A DNA stretch of 60,549 nt from a bacterium (GTDB taxonomy: Bacteria; SZUA-182; DTGQ01), in NCBI GenBank assembly GCA_040755755.1, contig JBFLZW010000044.1:1-60549 (forward strand), read 5' to 3'. Position numbers and translations under genes: made by a program. Positions 16,958-24,961 of this stretch are shown one piece after another. The first letter of the stretch is position 1. The number at the start of each line of letters is the position of its first letter. The notes beneath the pieces were generated by a model that did not search any database, was not told the DNA's origin, and saw nothing but the letters and a program-made list of their open reading frames with translations.

Positions 16958-17749
16958 GTGAAAACGATCCTTTTTTATTTTACCGGCACGGGAAACTCAC
17001 TCAAGCTGGCCAGGGATGTGGCAAGGGAACTGGGTTCAACGGAGCTTTGGCCAATCGCAAGATTTGTGCAAAGAGGCGGCCCCATACCTGTTTCAGCCGA
17101 CCGGATAGGCATTGTCTGTCCCGTGTATGCCTGGGGATTGCCGTTGATTGTTCCCCGGTTTATCCACGAGCTGGTAGTGGAAAGATGTGCGTATATCTTC
17201 GGTCTGGTTACCTGTGGCGGATTTCCCGCAGCGACCCTGAAACAGATGGATCATCTGCTCAAAGAAAAAGGACTGAAGCTATCGGCAGGATTCAGTGTGC
17301 AATTGCCGGGTAACTATACCCCGTTGTATGGGGCGATTCCCGAAAACAGGCAAACCAAATTGTTCTCAAAGGCAGAAGCCAGACTGAAGAAGATCGCGGA
17401 AACAATCAGAGAAGGCAGGACGGCAAGGATTGAGTCGAACTCCTTCCTGGTGAATCTGCTGTTTTCCGGTCTCATTTACCGGAAAGGCATACCCCGGTTC
17501 CCTGGAGGGGACAGCGAATTCTGGTTGAATGAAAAATGCAATGGATGCGGGATCTGCGCCAGAGTCTGTCCGGTAAATAACATTGTCATGAAGGGAGGGA
17601 GGCCGCAGTGGCAGCATCACTGCGAGCGATGTCTGGCCTGCCTGCAATGGTGTCCGGAGGAAGCTGTCGAGTGTGGAAAGAATACCCCCGGACGGAAAAG
17701 GTACCGGCATCCGGCAATAACCGTCGAGGATATTGTTCAGCAAAAATGA
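16958..17749 (+). CDS. EFR1-family flavodoxin-ferredoxin fusion
   Basis: 263 residues from GTG 16958, with GGAGGAT upstream. Residues 1-~160 are flavodoxin-like, with the FMN phosphate loop FTGTGNS (8-14) and VCPVYAWGLPLIVPRF. Residues ~190-250 carry two [4Fe-4S] motifs, CNGCGICARVCP and CERCLACLQWCP. EFR1 (ferredoxin-flavodoxin) proteins are common in anaerobes and carry low-potential electrons; the redox partners are unknown. It is divergent from the nitroreductase, and the two may share regulation. Its last residues (TVEDIVQQK) complete the usual EFR1 length. Confidence 0.9.
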   Translation: MKTILFYFTGTGNSLKLARDVARELGSTELWPIARFVQRGGPIPVSADRIGIVCPVYAWGLPLIVPRFIHELVVERCAYIFGLVTCGGFPAATLKQMDHLLKEKGLKLSAGFSVQLPGNYTPLYGAIPENRQTKLFSKAEARLKKIAETIREGRTARIESNSFLVNLLFSGLIYRKGIPRFPGGDSEFWLNEKCNGCGICARVCPVNNIVMKGGRPQWQHHCERCLACLQWCPEEAVECGKNTPGRKRYRHPAITVEDIVQQK

Positions 17750-17898
17750 ACCTTTTCCCATCCGCTAGAATGAGGAGGATGGAGCTGGAAAGCTCCACCC
17801 TCCCCTGTTACCTAACCGTTCACTCCCCCCTTACCCTGCCCCTCTCTCCCTCACCAGGGGGGAAGAGGGCAAAGCAGGGGGACTCTGCTGATTATTGC

Positions 17899-19125
17899 TC
17901 ACGGACGATATCCCTGATACGTGCTTTGATAGCAGGGGTCATTGCCGGTATCACCATTATCACCATCATCTCCGTCATCACCATCATCCCCGTTATTTTC
18001 GTCATCATCATCGGTATTCCTGGTATCGTTGTTATTATTGGTCCGGTTGCTCAGGTAAGTCTCCCAAAGTTGCCGCAAGTTACCATTTCCCGGTCGATAC
18101 GATGACCAGGGCTGATCGCTGAAAACGGACCAGGAACCGAGTCTGTTGACGATTCTGGCCCGAAACTCCTGAAGCCGGGCTGCCCAGTTACCGGCCAGGG
18201 GGTTGGCATTTTCTGGAGAGCTGCCTTCAAATGAACCTGCCCTGAGCGGGCGGACATCATCGGCCAGGGACCGGAAACCGTTGATGGTATCGCTCCAGAG
18301 ATCCAGCCGGGCACTCCAATAATCATTCAAGATGCCGACGTTTTCCATGAACTGGCCGCCCTGCCAATAGGGAACGATCGATAACTCACCAAGCCGGGGT
18401 AAATCGGCAAAACCATCAACAAAAATCCGCCAGTTATCCATCCATTCCTGACCATTTTCAAGGATGATTCTTATCTGGTCCAGATAGGTGCCATCGCCGC
18501 CCGTCCAGGGGAGGTTGTTCAGCCATGCCAGGCCGGGAATTTCATCCAGGGCGCTGATGTTCTCTATCATATTGTTCAGGATGTTCAGCCACTGCAAGTT
18601 GGCAAGCTCAGCCAGGGGAGCTATATCGCTGACAAAGTTATTCTCAAGGTTCAGCCATTCCAGATTTGCAAGCTCAGCCAGGGCATCGATGTTCTCTATA
18701 AAGTTAGCTCCAAGATCCAGCCAGGTCAGGTTGGTATTACTGCTCAGCGAGCCGATCTCGTTGATATAGTTGTCCCAGAGACTCAGCCGTGCAAGGTTTC
18801 GCAGGGCGGATACGGGAACAACAACCTGAACCTTGTTATTCGAAAGATTCAAATCAGTCAGATTCGTAAAGTATTCCAGACCATCAAGCCTCTCGATCCC
18901 CCGCGAAGAGGCATCCAGAAAAGTGAGGGTCAGGGCCATTTCCCTGGTAATCGGCTCTGTTTCGGCTATTCCGAGGGCCTCACGGACCGCTCTCTCCAGC
19001 CGGGAATCAGCGAAGGTGATCTGACTGCCTGCCCTCGCCACCCCCGACGTACAGAATACTATCAGTCCACATACTGCTATCAGCGCAAAAACCACACTGA
19101 GAGTCATTAAACGAGTCTTTCTCAT
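17899..19125 (-). CDS. Secreted leucine-rich-repeat protein with acidic tail
   Basis: 408 residues from ATG 19125, with GGAGAAGG upstream. A signal peptide (MTLSVVFALIAVCGLIVFC, cleavage near ARA) is followed by an internalin-like cap (FADSRLERAVREALGIAETE). About five 21-22-residue leucine-rich repeats of SDS22/internalin type follow, for example LTDLNLSNNKVQVV, LTWLDLGANFIENI and LEWLNLENNFVSDI. A non-repeat, Trp-rich region with two NDYWSARLD/NWAARLQEF-type segments follows. The C-terminus is highly acidic, with DDGDDGDD runs, then two Cys/Tyr residues. It is probably exported and may bind protein or calcium; no ligand is known. No sortase, PEP-CTERM or T9SS anchor is seen. Confidence 0.8.
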   Translation of the reverse strand: MRKTRLMTLSVVFALIAVCGLIVFCTSGVARAGSQITFADSRLERAVREALGIAETEPITREMALTLTFLDASSRGIERLDGLEYFTNLTDLNLSNNKVQVVVPVSALRNLARLSLWDNYINEIGSLSSNTNLTWLDLGANFIENIDALAELANLEWLNLENNFVSDIAPLAELANLQWLNILNNMIENISALDEIPGLAWLNNLPWTGGDGTYLDQIRIILENGQEWMDNWRIFVDGFADLPRLGELSIVPYWQGGQFMENVGILNDYWSARLDLWSDTINGFRSLADDVRPLRAGSFEGSSPENANPLAGNWAARLQEFRARIVNRLGSWSVFSDQPWSSYRPGNGNLRQLWETYLSNRTNNNNDTRNTDDDDENNGDDGDDGDDGDNGDTGNDPCYQSTYQGYRP

Positions 19126-19144
19126 GACCTTCTCCTTTCCTTCA

Positions 19145-19158
19145 ATAACCTAGGTTAT
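19145..19158. promoter_or_regulatory. Perfect palindrome just upstream of the LRR gene RBS
   Basis: ATAACCTAGGTTAT is a perfect 14-base palindrome. It ends 20 bases before the LRR gene start and just upstream of its ribosome binding site. Either an operator or a small leader hairpin is possible. Confidence 0.35.
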
Positions 19159-19289
19159 ATTTTTCTCCCCTATTTTAAATAAAACAGTGTCAAGTGACAA
19201 TAAATCCACGACTTACCTTCCTTCCAGAATATCGGCACAAATTAAATTTTTTGCAGAGTCCCGGAGTGAATAATTTTACAGGTTCAAAG

Positions 19290-19311
19290 AAGATGGCCAT
19301 CTTGGTATAAT
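19290..19311 (+). promoter_or_regulatory. Palindrome next to a TATAAT box before thyX
   Basis: AAGATGGCCATCTT (19290-19303) is a perfect 14-base palindrome. It sits immediately before TATAAT (19306-19311), in the space where the -35/-10 spacer of the thyX promoter would lie; TTCAAA (19283-19288) is a weak -35. The layout suggests repressor control of thyX. Confidence 0.4.
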
Positions 19312-19382
19312 AGAGCAGGGCCGTGAGAGCAGGATTTTATTCCAGGCATATCTTATAGCGAATATATTCAAGGAGGTTCTTT

Positions 19383-20018
19383 ATGAATATCATACCGCCT
19401 TGTGTAATGATTGAAGATACCATTAATGGCGAGGAAATATTGAAAAAACTTGAAAAATATGGACGGACTTGCTATAAAAGTGAAGGAAAGATTACCACTG
19501 ATTCTGCTCAGGGGTTTGTGAAATTTCTCATCGAGCACGGCCACGAAACCGTGCTGGAGCATGAGAAAGTTACGGTCAGAGTCATCTGCGACCGGGGTGT
19601 GAGTCATGAAATAGTCAGGCACAGGATAGCCAGTTACAGCCAGGAAAGCACACGTTACTGTAATTACAGCAAGAACAAGTTCGGCCATGAAATAACCTGC
19701 ATCGATCCCTGCTTCTGGAAGGCCGAAAGCACTGAGAACAGGCAAAAACACGAAGTATGGAAAAAGGCTATGGAAGAGGCCGAGAAAGCCTACCTGAGAC
19801 TCCTTGAACTGGGAGCTACTCCCCAGGAGGCCAGGAGCGTGCTGCCCAATTCTCTCAAGACCGAGATAGTTATTACCATGAACCTGCGTGAATGGAGGCA
19901 TTTTTTTAAACTGAGAACCCCGGTTGCCGGACACCCCCAGATGGTCGAGGTGGCCAGGCAGCTCCTCGATGAATTCAAAGGAAAAATCCCGGTCATTTTT
20001 GACGATATTACCTATTAA
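19383..20018 (+). CDS. thyX: Flavin-dependent thymidylate synthase
   Basis: 211 residues from ATG 19383, with an ideal AAGGAGG. The ThyX signature RHRxxSxxxxSxR is present as RHRIASYSQESTR. EHGHETVLEHEKVTVRVICD and LKTEIVITMNLREWRHFFKLR supply FAD- and dUMP-binding residues. It makes dTMP from dUMP using methylene-tetrahydrofolate and reduced flavin, and replaces ThyA in many anaerobes. No thyA is in the window. Confidence 0.95.
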   Translation: MNIIPPCVMIEDTINGEEILKKLEKYGRTCYKSEGKITTDSAQGFVKFLIEHGHETVLEHEKVTVRVICDRGVSHEIVRHRIASYSQESTRYCNYSKNKFGHEITCIDPCFWKAESTENRQKHEVWKKAMEEAEKAYLRLLELGATPQEARSVLPNSLKTEIVITMNLREWRHFFKLRTPVAGHPQMVEVARQLLDEFKGKIPVIFDDITY

Positions 20019-20145
20019 ATCAGCACCGGCACGGGGAGTAATCAGAGAGGGGAAATATGTGGTATACGGGAGATATAGTGCTTGACAATAACCCAAGAAA
20101 TAAGGTGAAAAAAAACAGATCGTGCTATTATCGATTACGTCAGAT

Positions 20146-23100
20146 ATGACCAAAACATTCGAAAAGCTGTCAGCATCGTATGCGCAACTATCATCTTTGG
20201 AACAGACGGTCATCCAGATGCTGTCGATCATCTATGAACCGACCCATCAGACAGCGCTCTTGAACTGCCTGCGCAGCAGCGGTATCAGAGCACCTGAAGG
20301 AAGGGCTCTGGACAACCAGGATGTAAGGAGTGCATTGGTCGTACTCAGAAAAAAGGGGTTTATCGGCGATCAGGTCGTGTGCCATCCGGCCTTTGTGGAG
20401 GAAGCCACTACTCTGGCGGTGGAAAGCGGACGGTTCCCGGCCATGATCAAAGCGGTCCAGGCCCAGTTTCCAGCTCCATACTGGGGGCAATCTCCTGACC
20501 GATGCATCCGTGAAATACGCATCGGGGTATACAGCCACGACCCGGATCATGTCAGAAAGTTTTATAACATCGGCTACACGCATTTTCCCCAGACTTTTGC
20601 CCGAAAAAAGATCCTGGCCATGATCTGCAACAGCCCATTTCGCCCTGCCTGGTTTCGTCAGCTCCCGTTAGGCATTCGAGTTACAGCCCTTGAAGAAATC
20701 GCCGTTCTGGCCCTGCGGGATTTGACCCATCCTGAAAAAATCACCGGGCTGTTGAATGAATACCGCGATCTTTCCCGGGAGCAATTCGGATCATATTTCC
20801 GGGATGCCCTGGCTGCTGTCTTACTTTTTCGGGGCAGGCTGGATGATGCCCTGGAGGTCGTTAAAAAAGATCAGGGACTCATGTATGTGCGTCTTATTGA
20901 AGGATGGTGTGATTTTCTCCGGGGGAATAATGACCAGGCCATTGCCCGATATCAGAATTTCCTGAAGGAGCATCGAAAAGGGGCAGGCCGCAAAAAGCTC
21001 TTCTTTAACCATGTAAGTGGAATATTCTACCTTCTGGCCCTGCTGAAGACCGGACAGGCTGCTTACTCACGGGAGATACTCGACTGCATCCGCAATGTGG
21101 AAGAAAAGCAGCAGTATGATAACGAGTACCCTGATGCGTATCAGGCACTGAAAGCCACCCTGCTTTCGCAGCAGGGCCAGGCTGAAGAAGCCAGAATCAT
21201 ATTTTCCCTGCTGAAGAACGCACCGCCGGATGATAGCATATCCAGGCTTTTTTCTATTCTGGCTGTCTACTGGATAACCAGAGAGCTGAATGCCGATCAG
21301 GTATCCATGCTCGAAGCGATTTTTTCCAAAGCGGAGGAAGGCGGCTATCTCTGGTTTTCCCTGGAATCCGCCAATCTCCTGGCCGCTCTTTTCCCCAGGG
21401 AGCAGAAGTACCGGAAGCGGGTCGAGGAAATTCAGGCCCAGACAGGCATGCACTCTATCCTGGGTATTATTCGCTATGAAGCCGAGTGGGAGCGCTCACT
21501 CACGGCCCTGACCAATCTGGTGGCCGGTGCTCCTGCGGATAAGGGTAAAGCAGTCGGGGAATCGCGCCTTATCTGGCGGCTTGGCATTGACCAAAACTAT
21601 TGCCGCTTTCAGCCCGTGGAACAAAAGCTCACCAAGAGCGGACAGTGGTCCAAGGGCCGTCCGGTCGCTCTCAGCAGGCTTTACTCACGAAAGGACCTGC
21701 CCTTTCTGACACCCCAGGATCAGAAGATCTGCGCCACCCTTTCGATGGAGCGTGATTATTGGGAGACAAGCTATCACTTCAACTGGCCAAAGACCCTGAC
21801 AGCCATGATCGGCCATCCGCTCCTGTTCCATGCAGATAAACCGGACCTTCGGATGGAGCTTATGCCCGGCAGTCTGGAGCTTCTGGTTGAACGGCAGGGA
21901 AACCAGTTCCAGATCAGGTTCTCCGAAGATTCGAAACGTATTGCCGATCACGATATCATCCTGGTTCAGGAAGGGAAGACCAGGTATCGGGTCATTGAAG
22001 TCACTCCCCAGCACCGGGCCATAGCCAAGATTCTCGGTCCGGATGGCCTGAAGGTGCCTGCCGAAGCCAAAGACAGGGTTCTCAGCACCACATCTGCCCT
22101 TGCTTCTGTGGTTACGGTGCAGTCGATGGTTGAGGGCAGGATGGAAAATGTCGAGGAGGTAGCGCCGGACACCAGGATCCATGTTCATCTTCTTCCTGCC
22201 GGATACGGGTTCCATCTGGAGATGCTGGTCAAGCCACTGTCTCTGGGAGGGCCTTACCTTAAGCCGGGTCTGGGAGGAAAGAATATCATGGCCGAGATCG
22301 AGGGGAAGCGGGTTCAGACCACCCGGAACCTTCAGCAGGAGCGGGCAAAGGCCAAAGAGGTGGTTGATGCCTGCCCGGTCCTGGCCAGTCTGGATGAAGG
22401 CGACTTCGAGTGGCTCATCGAGGAAACGGAGGATTGCCTTCAGACACTGCTCGATCTCCAGCAGATCGAAGGTATTCAGGTTGAATGGCCGGAGGGAGAG
22501 AAATTGAAGCTGGTCAGCCGTCAGCTCTCTTTTGACCAGATGAGGCTGCGGATACACCGGGAGAGAGACTGGTTCGGCGTCAGCGGTGAGCTGCAGCTCG
22601 ATGAATCGAAGGTGCTTGACATGCGAAGGCTCCTTGAGCTTATGGAAGCTGCACCCGGACGGTTCATTCCCCTGGGGGAAGGCCAGTTTCTGGCCCTGAC
22701 CAATGAATTCCGCAGGCGGCTGGATGAGTTGAAAGCCTTCTCCGATCCGACTGCCAAGGGAGTGAGGTTTCATCCTCTGACCTCGCTTGCCTTACGGGAA
22801 TTTACCGACAGCGTCGGCTCTCTGGAAGCGGATGAAGCCTGGCGGGAGCACCTGGGGCGGATCGACCGTTCGCAGAACCTGCGGGCCAAGGTTCCTTCGA
22901 CCTTGCAGGCGCAACTGCGCGATTACCAGGTTGACGGCTTTATGTGGCTGGCCCAGTTGGCCAAATGGGGGGTCGGTGCCTGCCTTGCTGACGATATGGG
23001 CCTGGGAAAGACCGTTCAGGCCCTGGCTATGATTCTGGAGCGGGCTGGGGGCGGGCCGACCCTGGTTGTCGCTCCCACCTCGGTCTGCATGAACTGGGTG

Positions 23101-24285
23101 GAGGAAGCGCATCGCTTTGCCCCGACCCTGCAAATTGTCCAGTTTTCGGGAAAAGACCGAAAGAAGCAGCTTGAGGGGCTGGGAGCCTTCGATGTTCTGG
23201 TCACCAGTTACTCTCTGCTGCAGATAGAGTCGGACATCCTTTCCGAAATCCACTGGCAGACTGTTGTTCTCGATGAGGCCCAGGCTATTAAAAATATGGC
23301 CACCAAAAGATCGCAGGCCGCCATGTCCCTCGAAGCAGGTTTTAAAATGATCACCACCGGAACCCCGATCGAAAATCACCTGGGTGAGCTGTGGAACCTC
23401 TTTCATTTCCTCAATCCGGGTTTGCTGGGGTCTTTGGAAAAGTTCAATCAGCGGTTCGGTATCCCGATCGAAAAATATCAGGACAAGGAGGCCAGGAAAC
23501 GGCTCAAGAAACTGATCCAGCCCTTTATCCTGCGAAGAATCAAGAGCCAGGTGCTGGAAGAGCTTCCGCCGCGCACGGAAATCACCCTGCATGTTGAAAT
23601 GAACAGCGAGGAAATCGCCTTCTACGAGGCCCTGCGACAGGATGCCCTCACCCGGATTGAGAGGCTTGCGGGTCCGCCGGGGCAGAAGCACCTGCATATC
23701 CTGGCAGAAATCATGAAGCTGCGCCGGGCCTGCTGCAATGTGCGGCTGGTCGACCCCGGCCTCAGCATGGAAAGCTCCAAAATGGCGCTTCTGGCCGAAG
23801 TCGTGGAGGAGCTTCTCGAAAACCGGCACAAGGCACTGATATTCAGCCAGTTTGTCGATCACTTATCCCTCATCAGGGAATTTCTGGATGAGAAGGGGAT
23901 ATCCTACCAGTACCTTGATGGCAGCACTCCGGTCAGAGAGCGAAGGCGGCGGATCGACGCCTTTCAGACCGGCGAGGGGGACCTCTTTCTGATCAGCCTG
24001 AGGGCCGGAGGGTTTGGGCTGAACCTGACAGCGGCGGATTTCGTGATTCACATGGACCCCTGGTGGAATCCGGCTGTCGAGGATCAGGCCTCGGACCGGG
24101 CGCATAGAATCGGGCAGCAGCGCCCGGTGACTGTCTACCGGCTGGTCACCCGGCATACGATAGAAGAAAAAATCGTCAACCTGCACGAAGAAAAACGGGA
24201 CCTGGCTTCCAACCTCCTGGATGGCAGCGATATGACCGGCAAAATGTCCGCCGACGAACTGCTCCAGTTGATCCGGGAGCAGTAG
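20146..24285 (+). CDS. Large SNF2-family helicase (Swi2/Snf2 ATPase)
   Basis: About 1379 residues from ATG 20146; a GTG at 20122 is possible. Residues ~1-450 are helical and TPR-like, without a recognised motif. The middle (~500-880) holds beta-rich SNF2-associated sequence. The ATPase core starts near residue 920 (LRDYQVDGFMWLAQLAKWGV), with motif I ADDMGLGKTVQ, TSYSLLQIE, motif II DEAQAIKN and TGTPIENHLGELW. The second lobe has ALIFSQFVDHLSLIREFL, YLDGSTPVRER, LISLRAGGFGLNLTAADFV and DRAHRIGQQRPVTVYRLV. Bacterial SNF2 proteins translocate on duplex DNA; some belong to defence systems, but no partner methylase or nuclease adjoins this one. It is probably transcribed alone or with thyX upstream. 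Confidence 0.88.
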   Translation: MTKTFEKLSASYAQLSSLEQTVIQMLSIIYEPTHQTALLNCLRSSGIRAPEGRALDNQDVRSALVVLRKKGFIGDQVVCHPAFVEEATTLAVESGRFPAMIKAVQAQFPAPYWGQSPDRCIREIRIGVYSHDPDHVRKFYNIGYTHFPQTFARKKILAMICNSPFRPAWFRQLPLGIRVTALEEIAVLALRDLTHPEKITGLLNEYRDLSREQFGSYFRDALAAVLLFRGRLDDALEVVKKDQGLMYVRLIEGWCDFLRGNNDQAIARYQNFLKEHRKGAGRKKLFFNHVSGIFYLLALLKTGQAAYSREILDCIRNVEEKQQYDNEYPDAYQALKATLLSQQGQAEEARIIFSLLKNAPPDDSISRLFSILAVYWITRELNADQVSMLEAIFSKAEEGGYLWFSLESANLLAALFPREQKYRKRVEEIQAQTGMHSILGIIRYEAEWERSLTALTNLVAGAPADKGKAVGESRLIWRLGIDQNYCRFQPVEQKLTKSGQWSKGRPVALSRLYSRKDLPFLTPQDQKICATLSMERDYWETSYHFNWPKTLTAMIGHPLLFHADKPDLRMELMPGSLELLVERQGNQFQIRFSEDSKRIADHDIILVQEGKTRYRVIEVTPQHRAIAKILGPDGLKVPAEAKDRVLSTTSALASVVTVQSMVEGRMENVEEVAPDTRIHVHLLPAGYGFHLEMLVKPLSLGGPYLKPGLGGKNIMAEIEGKRVQTTRNLQQERAKAKEVVDACPVLASLDEGDFEWLIEETEDCLQTLLDLQQIEGIQVEWPEGEKLKLVSRQLSFDQMRLRIHRERDWFGVSGELQLDESKVLDMRRLLELMEAAPGRFIPLGEGQFLALTNEFRRRLDELKAFSDPTAKGVRFHPLTSLALREFTDSVGSLEADEAWREHLGRIDRSQNLRAKVPSTLQAQLRDYQVDGFMWLAQLAKWGVGACLADDMGLGKTVQALAMILERAGGGPTLVVAPTSVCMNWVEEAHRFAPTLQIVQFSGKDRKKQLEGLGAFDVLVTSYSLLQIESDILSEIHWQTVVLDEAQAIKNMATKRSQAAMSLEAGFKMITTGTPIENHLGELWNLFHFLNPGLLGSLEKFNQRFGIPIEKYQDKEARKRLKKLIQPFILRRIKSQVLEELPPRTEITLHVEMNSEEIAFYEALRQDALTRIERLAGPPGQKHLHILAEIMKLRRACCNVRLVDPGLSMESSKMALLAEVVEELLENRHKALIFSQFVDHLSLIREFLDEKGISYQYLDGSTPVRERRRRIDAFQTGEGDLFLISLRAGGFGLNLTAADFVIHMDPWWNPAVEDQASDRAHRIGQQRPVTVYRLVTRHTIEEKIVNLHEEKRDLASNLLDGSDMTGKMSADELLQLIREQ

Positions 24286-24316
24286 AAATTGAAAGCGCGC
24301 CTCCTTATTTTTCCCA

Positions 24317-24345
24317 TTGACAAGGGTGGGGATAACCAGTATATT
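24317..24345 (+). promoter_or_regulatory. Strong sigma-70 promoter for the small-protein unit
   Basis: TTGACA (24317-24322) and TATATT (24340-24345) are exactly 17 bases apart. The predicted start near 24352 would give a 25-base leader to the small gene at 24378. Confidence 0.75.
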
Positions 24346-24377
24346 ATTGCACTGATTTTTCCAGAAAGGAGGTGAGT

Positions 24378-24521
24378 ATGTTGAGATATATTTATTTTGA
24401 ATGGAAGAACGGTCTTTCAGCGCGGAGCATCTTCCCCAGGGCAGTCAAACACCTGTGGGAAAAATATGGAGCTCCTGTCAAATGTGAAGTACAGTTTGCT
24501 GCAGCAGAGGGAAAAAACTAG
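24378..24521 (+). CDS. Small protein, 47 aa, unrecognised
   Basis: A 47-residue frame (MLRYIYFEWKNGLSA..., ending AAAEGKN) begins eight bases after a perfect AAAGGAGG. A strong promoter lies 33 bases upstream, and a terminator follows at 24564-24594, so the unit is self-contained. The product is basic and aromatic at the N-terminus (YIYFEWK), has one Cys, and lacks a signal peptide or membrane helix. It matches no family I know. It is unlikely to be a chance frame because all three expression signals are near consensus. Confidence 0.6.
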   Translation: MLRYIYFEWKNGLSARSIFPRAVKHLWEKYGAPVKCEVQFAAAEGKN

Positions 24522-24541
24522 TTCAATAGGAAGGATAACCC

Positions 24542-24577
24542 ATGCGACTCAAATGTATTTCAGGGGTTTTAGCGTAA
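24542..24577 (+). CDS. 11-residue mini-ORF ending in the terminator loop
   Basis: ATG 24542, six bases after GGAAGGA, encodes MRLKCISGVLA. Its TAA (24575-24577) falls in the four-base loop of the terminator hairpin at 24564-24587. A ribosome finishing this frame would cover the left arm and prevent the stem from forming. This is the geometry of a leader-peptide attenuator or of translation-coupled antitermination. It could also be chance; no regulatory codon run is present. Confidence 0.35.
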   Translation: MRLKCISGVLA

Positions 24578-24594
24578 GCTAAGACCCTTTTTTT
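24564..24594 (+). terminator. Rho-independent terminator
   Basis: GGGTTTTAGC (24564-24573), a GTAA loop and GCTAAGACCC (24578-24587), with one G-U pair, form a ten-base-pair stem followed by seven T residues. Confidence 0.85.
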
Positions 24595-24824
24595 GTGCTT
24601 CCGCGAAGAGCCTCTCCCGCCTGAAAAAATTCTCTGCCGCTGATTTCAGATAACCTCCCAAATGCCGGGATGCCGGACTATCCACCCCGGATTTCAGGAA
24701 AAAACCCGGCAATGATGAGCACCAAGATAAGACGTGTCGGTATCCGACTGTCTGACAGAATCATTTCTGCTTGATATTACTTGCTGAAAGCTTTACACTT
24801 CCTGAGAATTGCGTGTAACTTTCC
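24595..24824. other. Intergenic between terminator and sppA promoter
   Basis: No gene is seen. The segment has a CGGGATGCCGG-type inverted repeat near 24667 and otherwise unstructured sequence. Confidence 0.3.
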
Positions 24825-24854
24825 TTGACTATCATTTTCACCTTATGGTATGTT
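24825..24854 (+). promoter_or_regulatory. Probable sigma-70 promoter of sppA
   Basis: TTGACT (24825-24830) and TATGTT (24849-24854) are separated by 18 bases. The leader to the sppA ATG (24962) is about 100 bases and contains an AGGCACAAAGGCACAAAGGG simple repeat near 24870. Confidence 0.5.
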
Positions 24855-24961
24855 TTGCGTAATTACTCAGGCACAAAGGCACAAAGGGGCAAAGAAGATA
24901 ATGAGTAGCTGCAAGATAGGAGCAATAAAATAACAACAATATAATAAGGAACTCACAGGCG

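Noticed and set aside
19368-20231. Minus-strand frame opposite thyX
   Set aside because: Shadow of thyX, which carries the full family signature.
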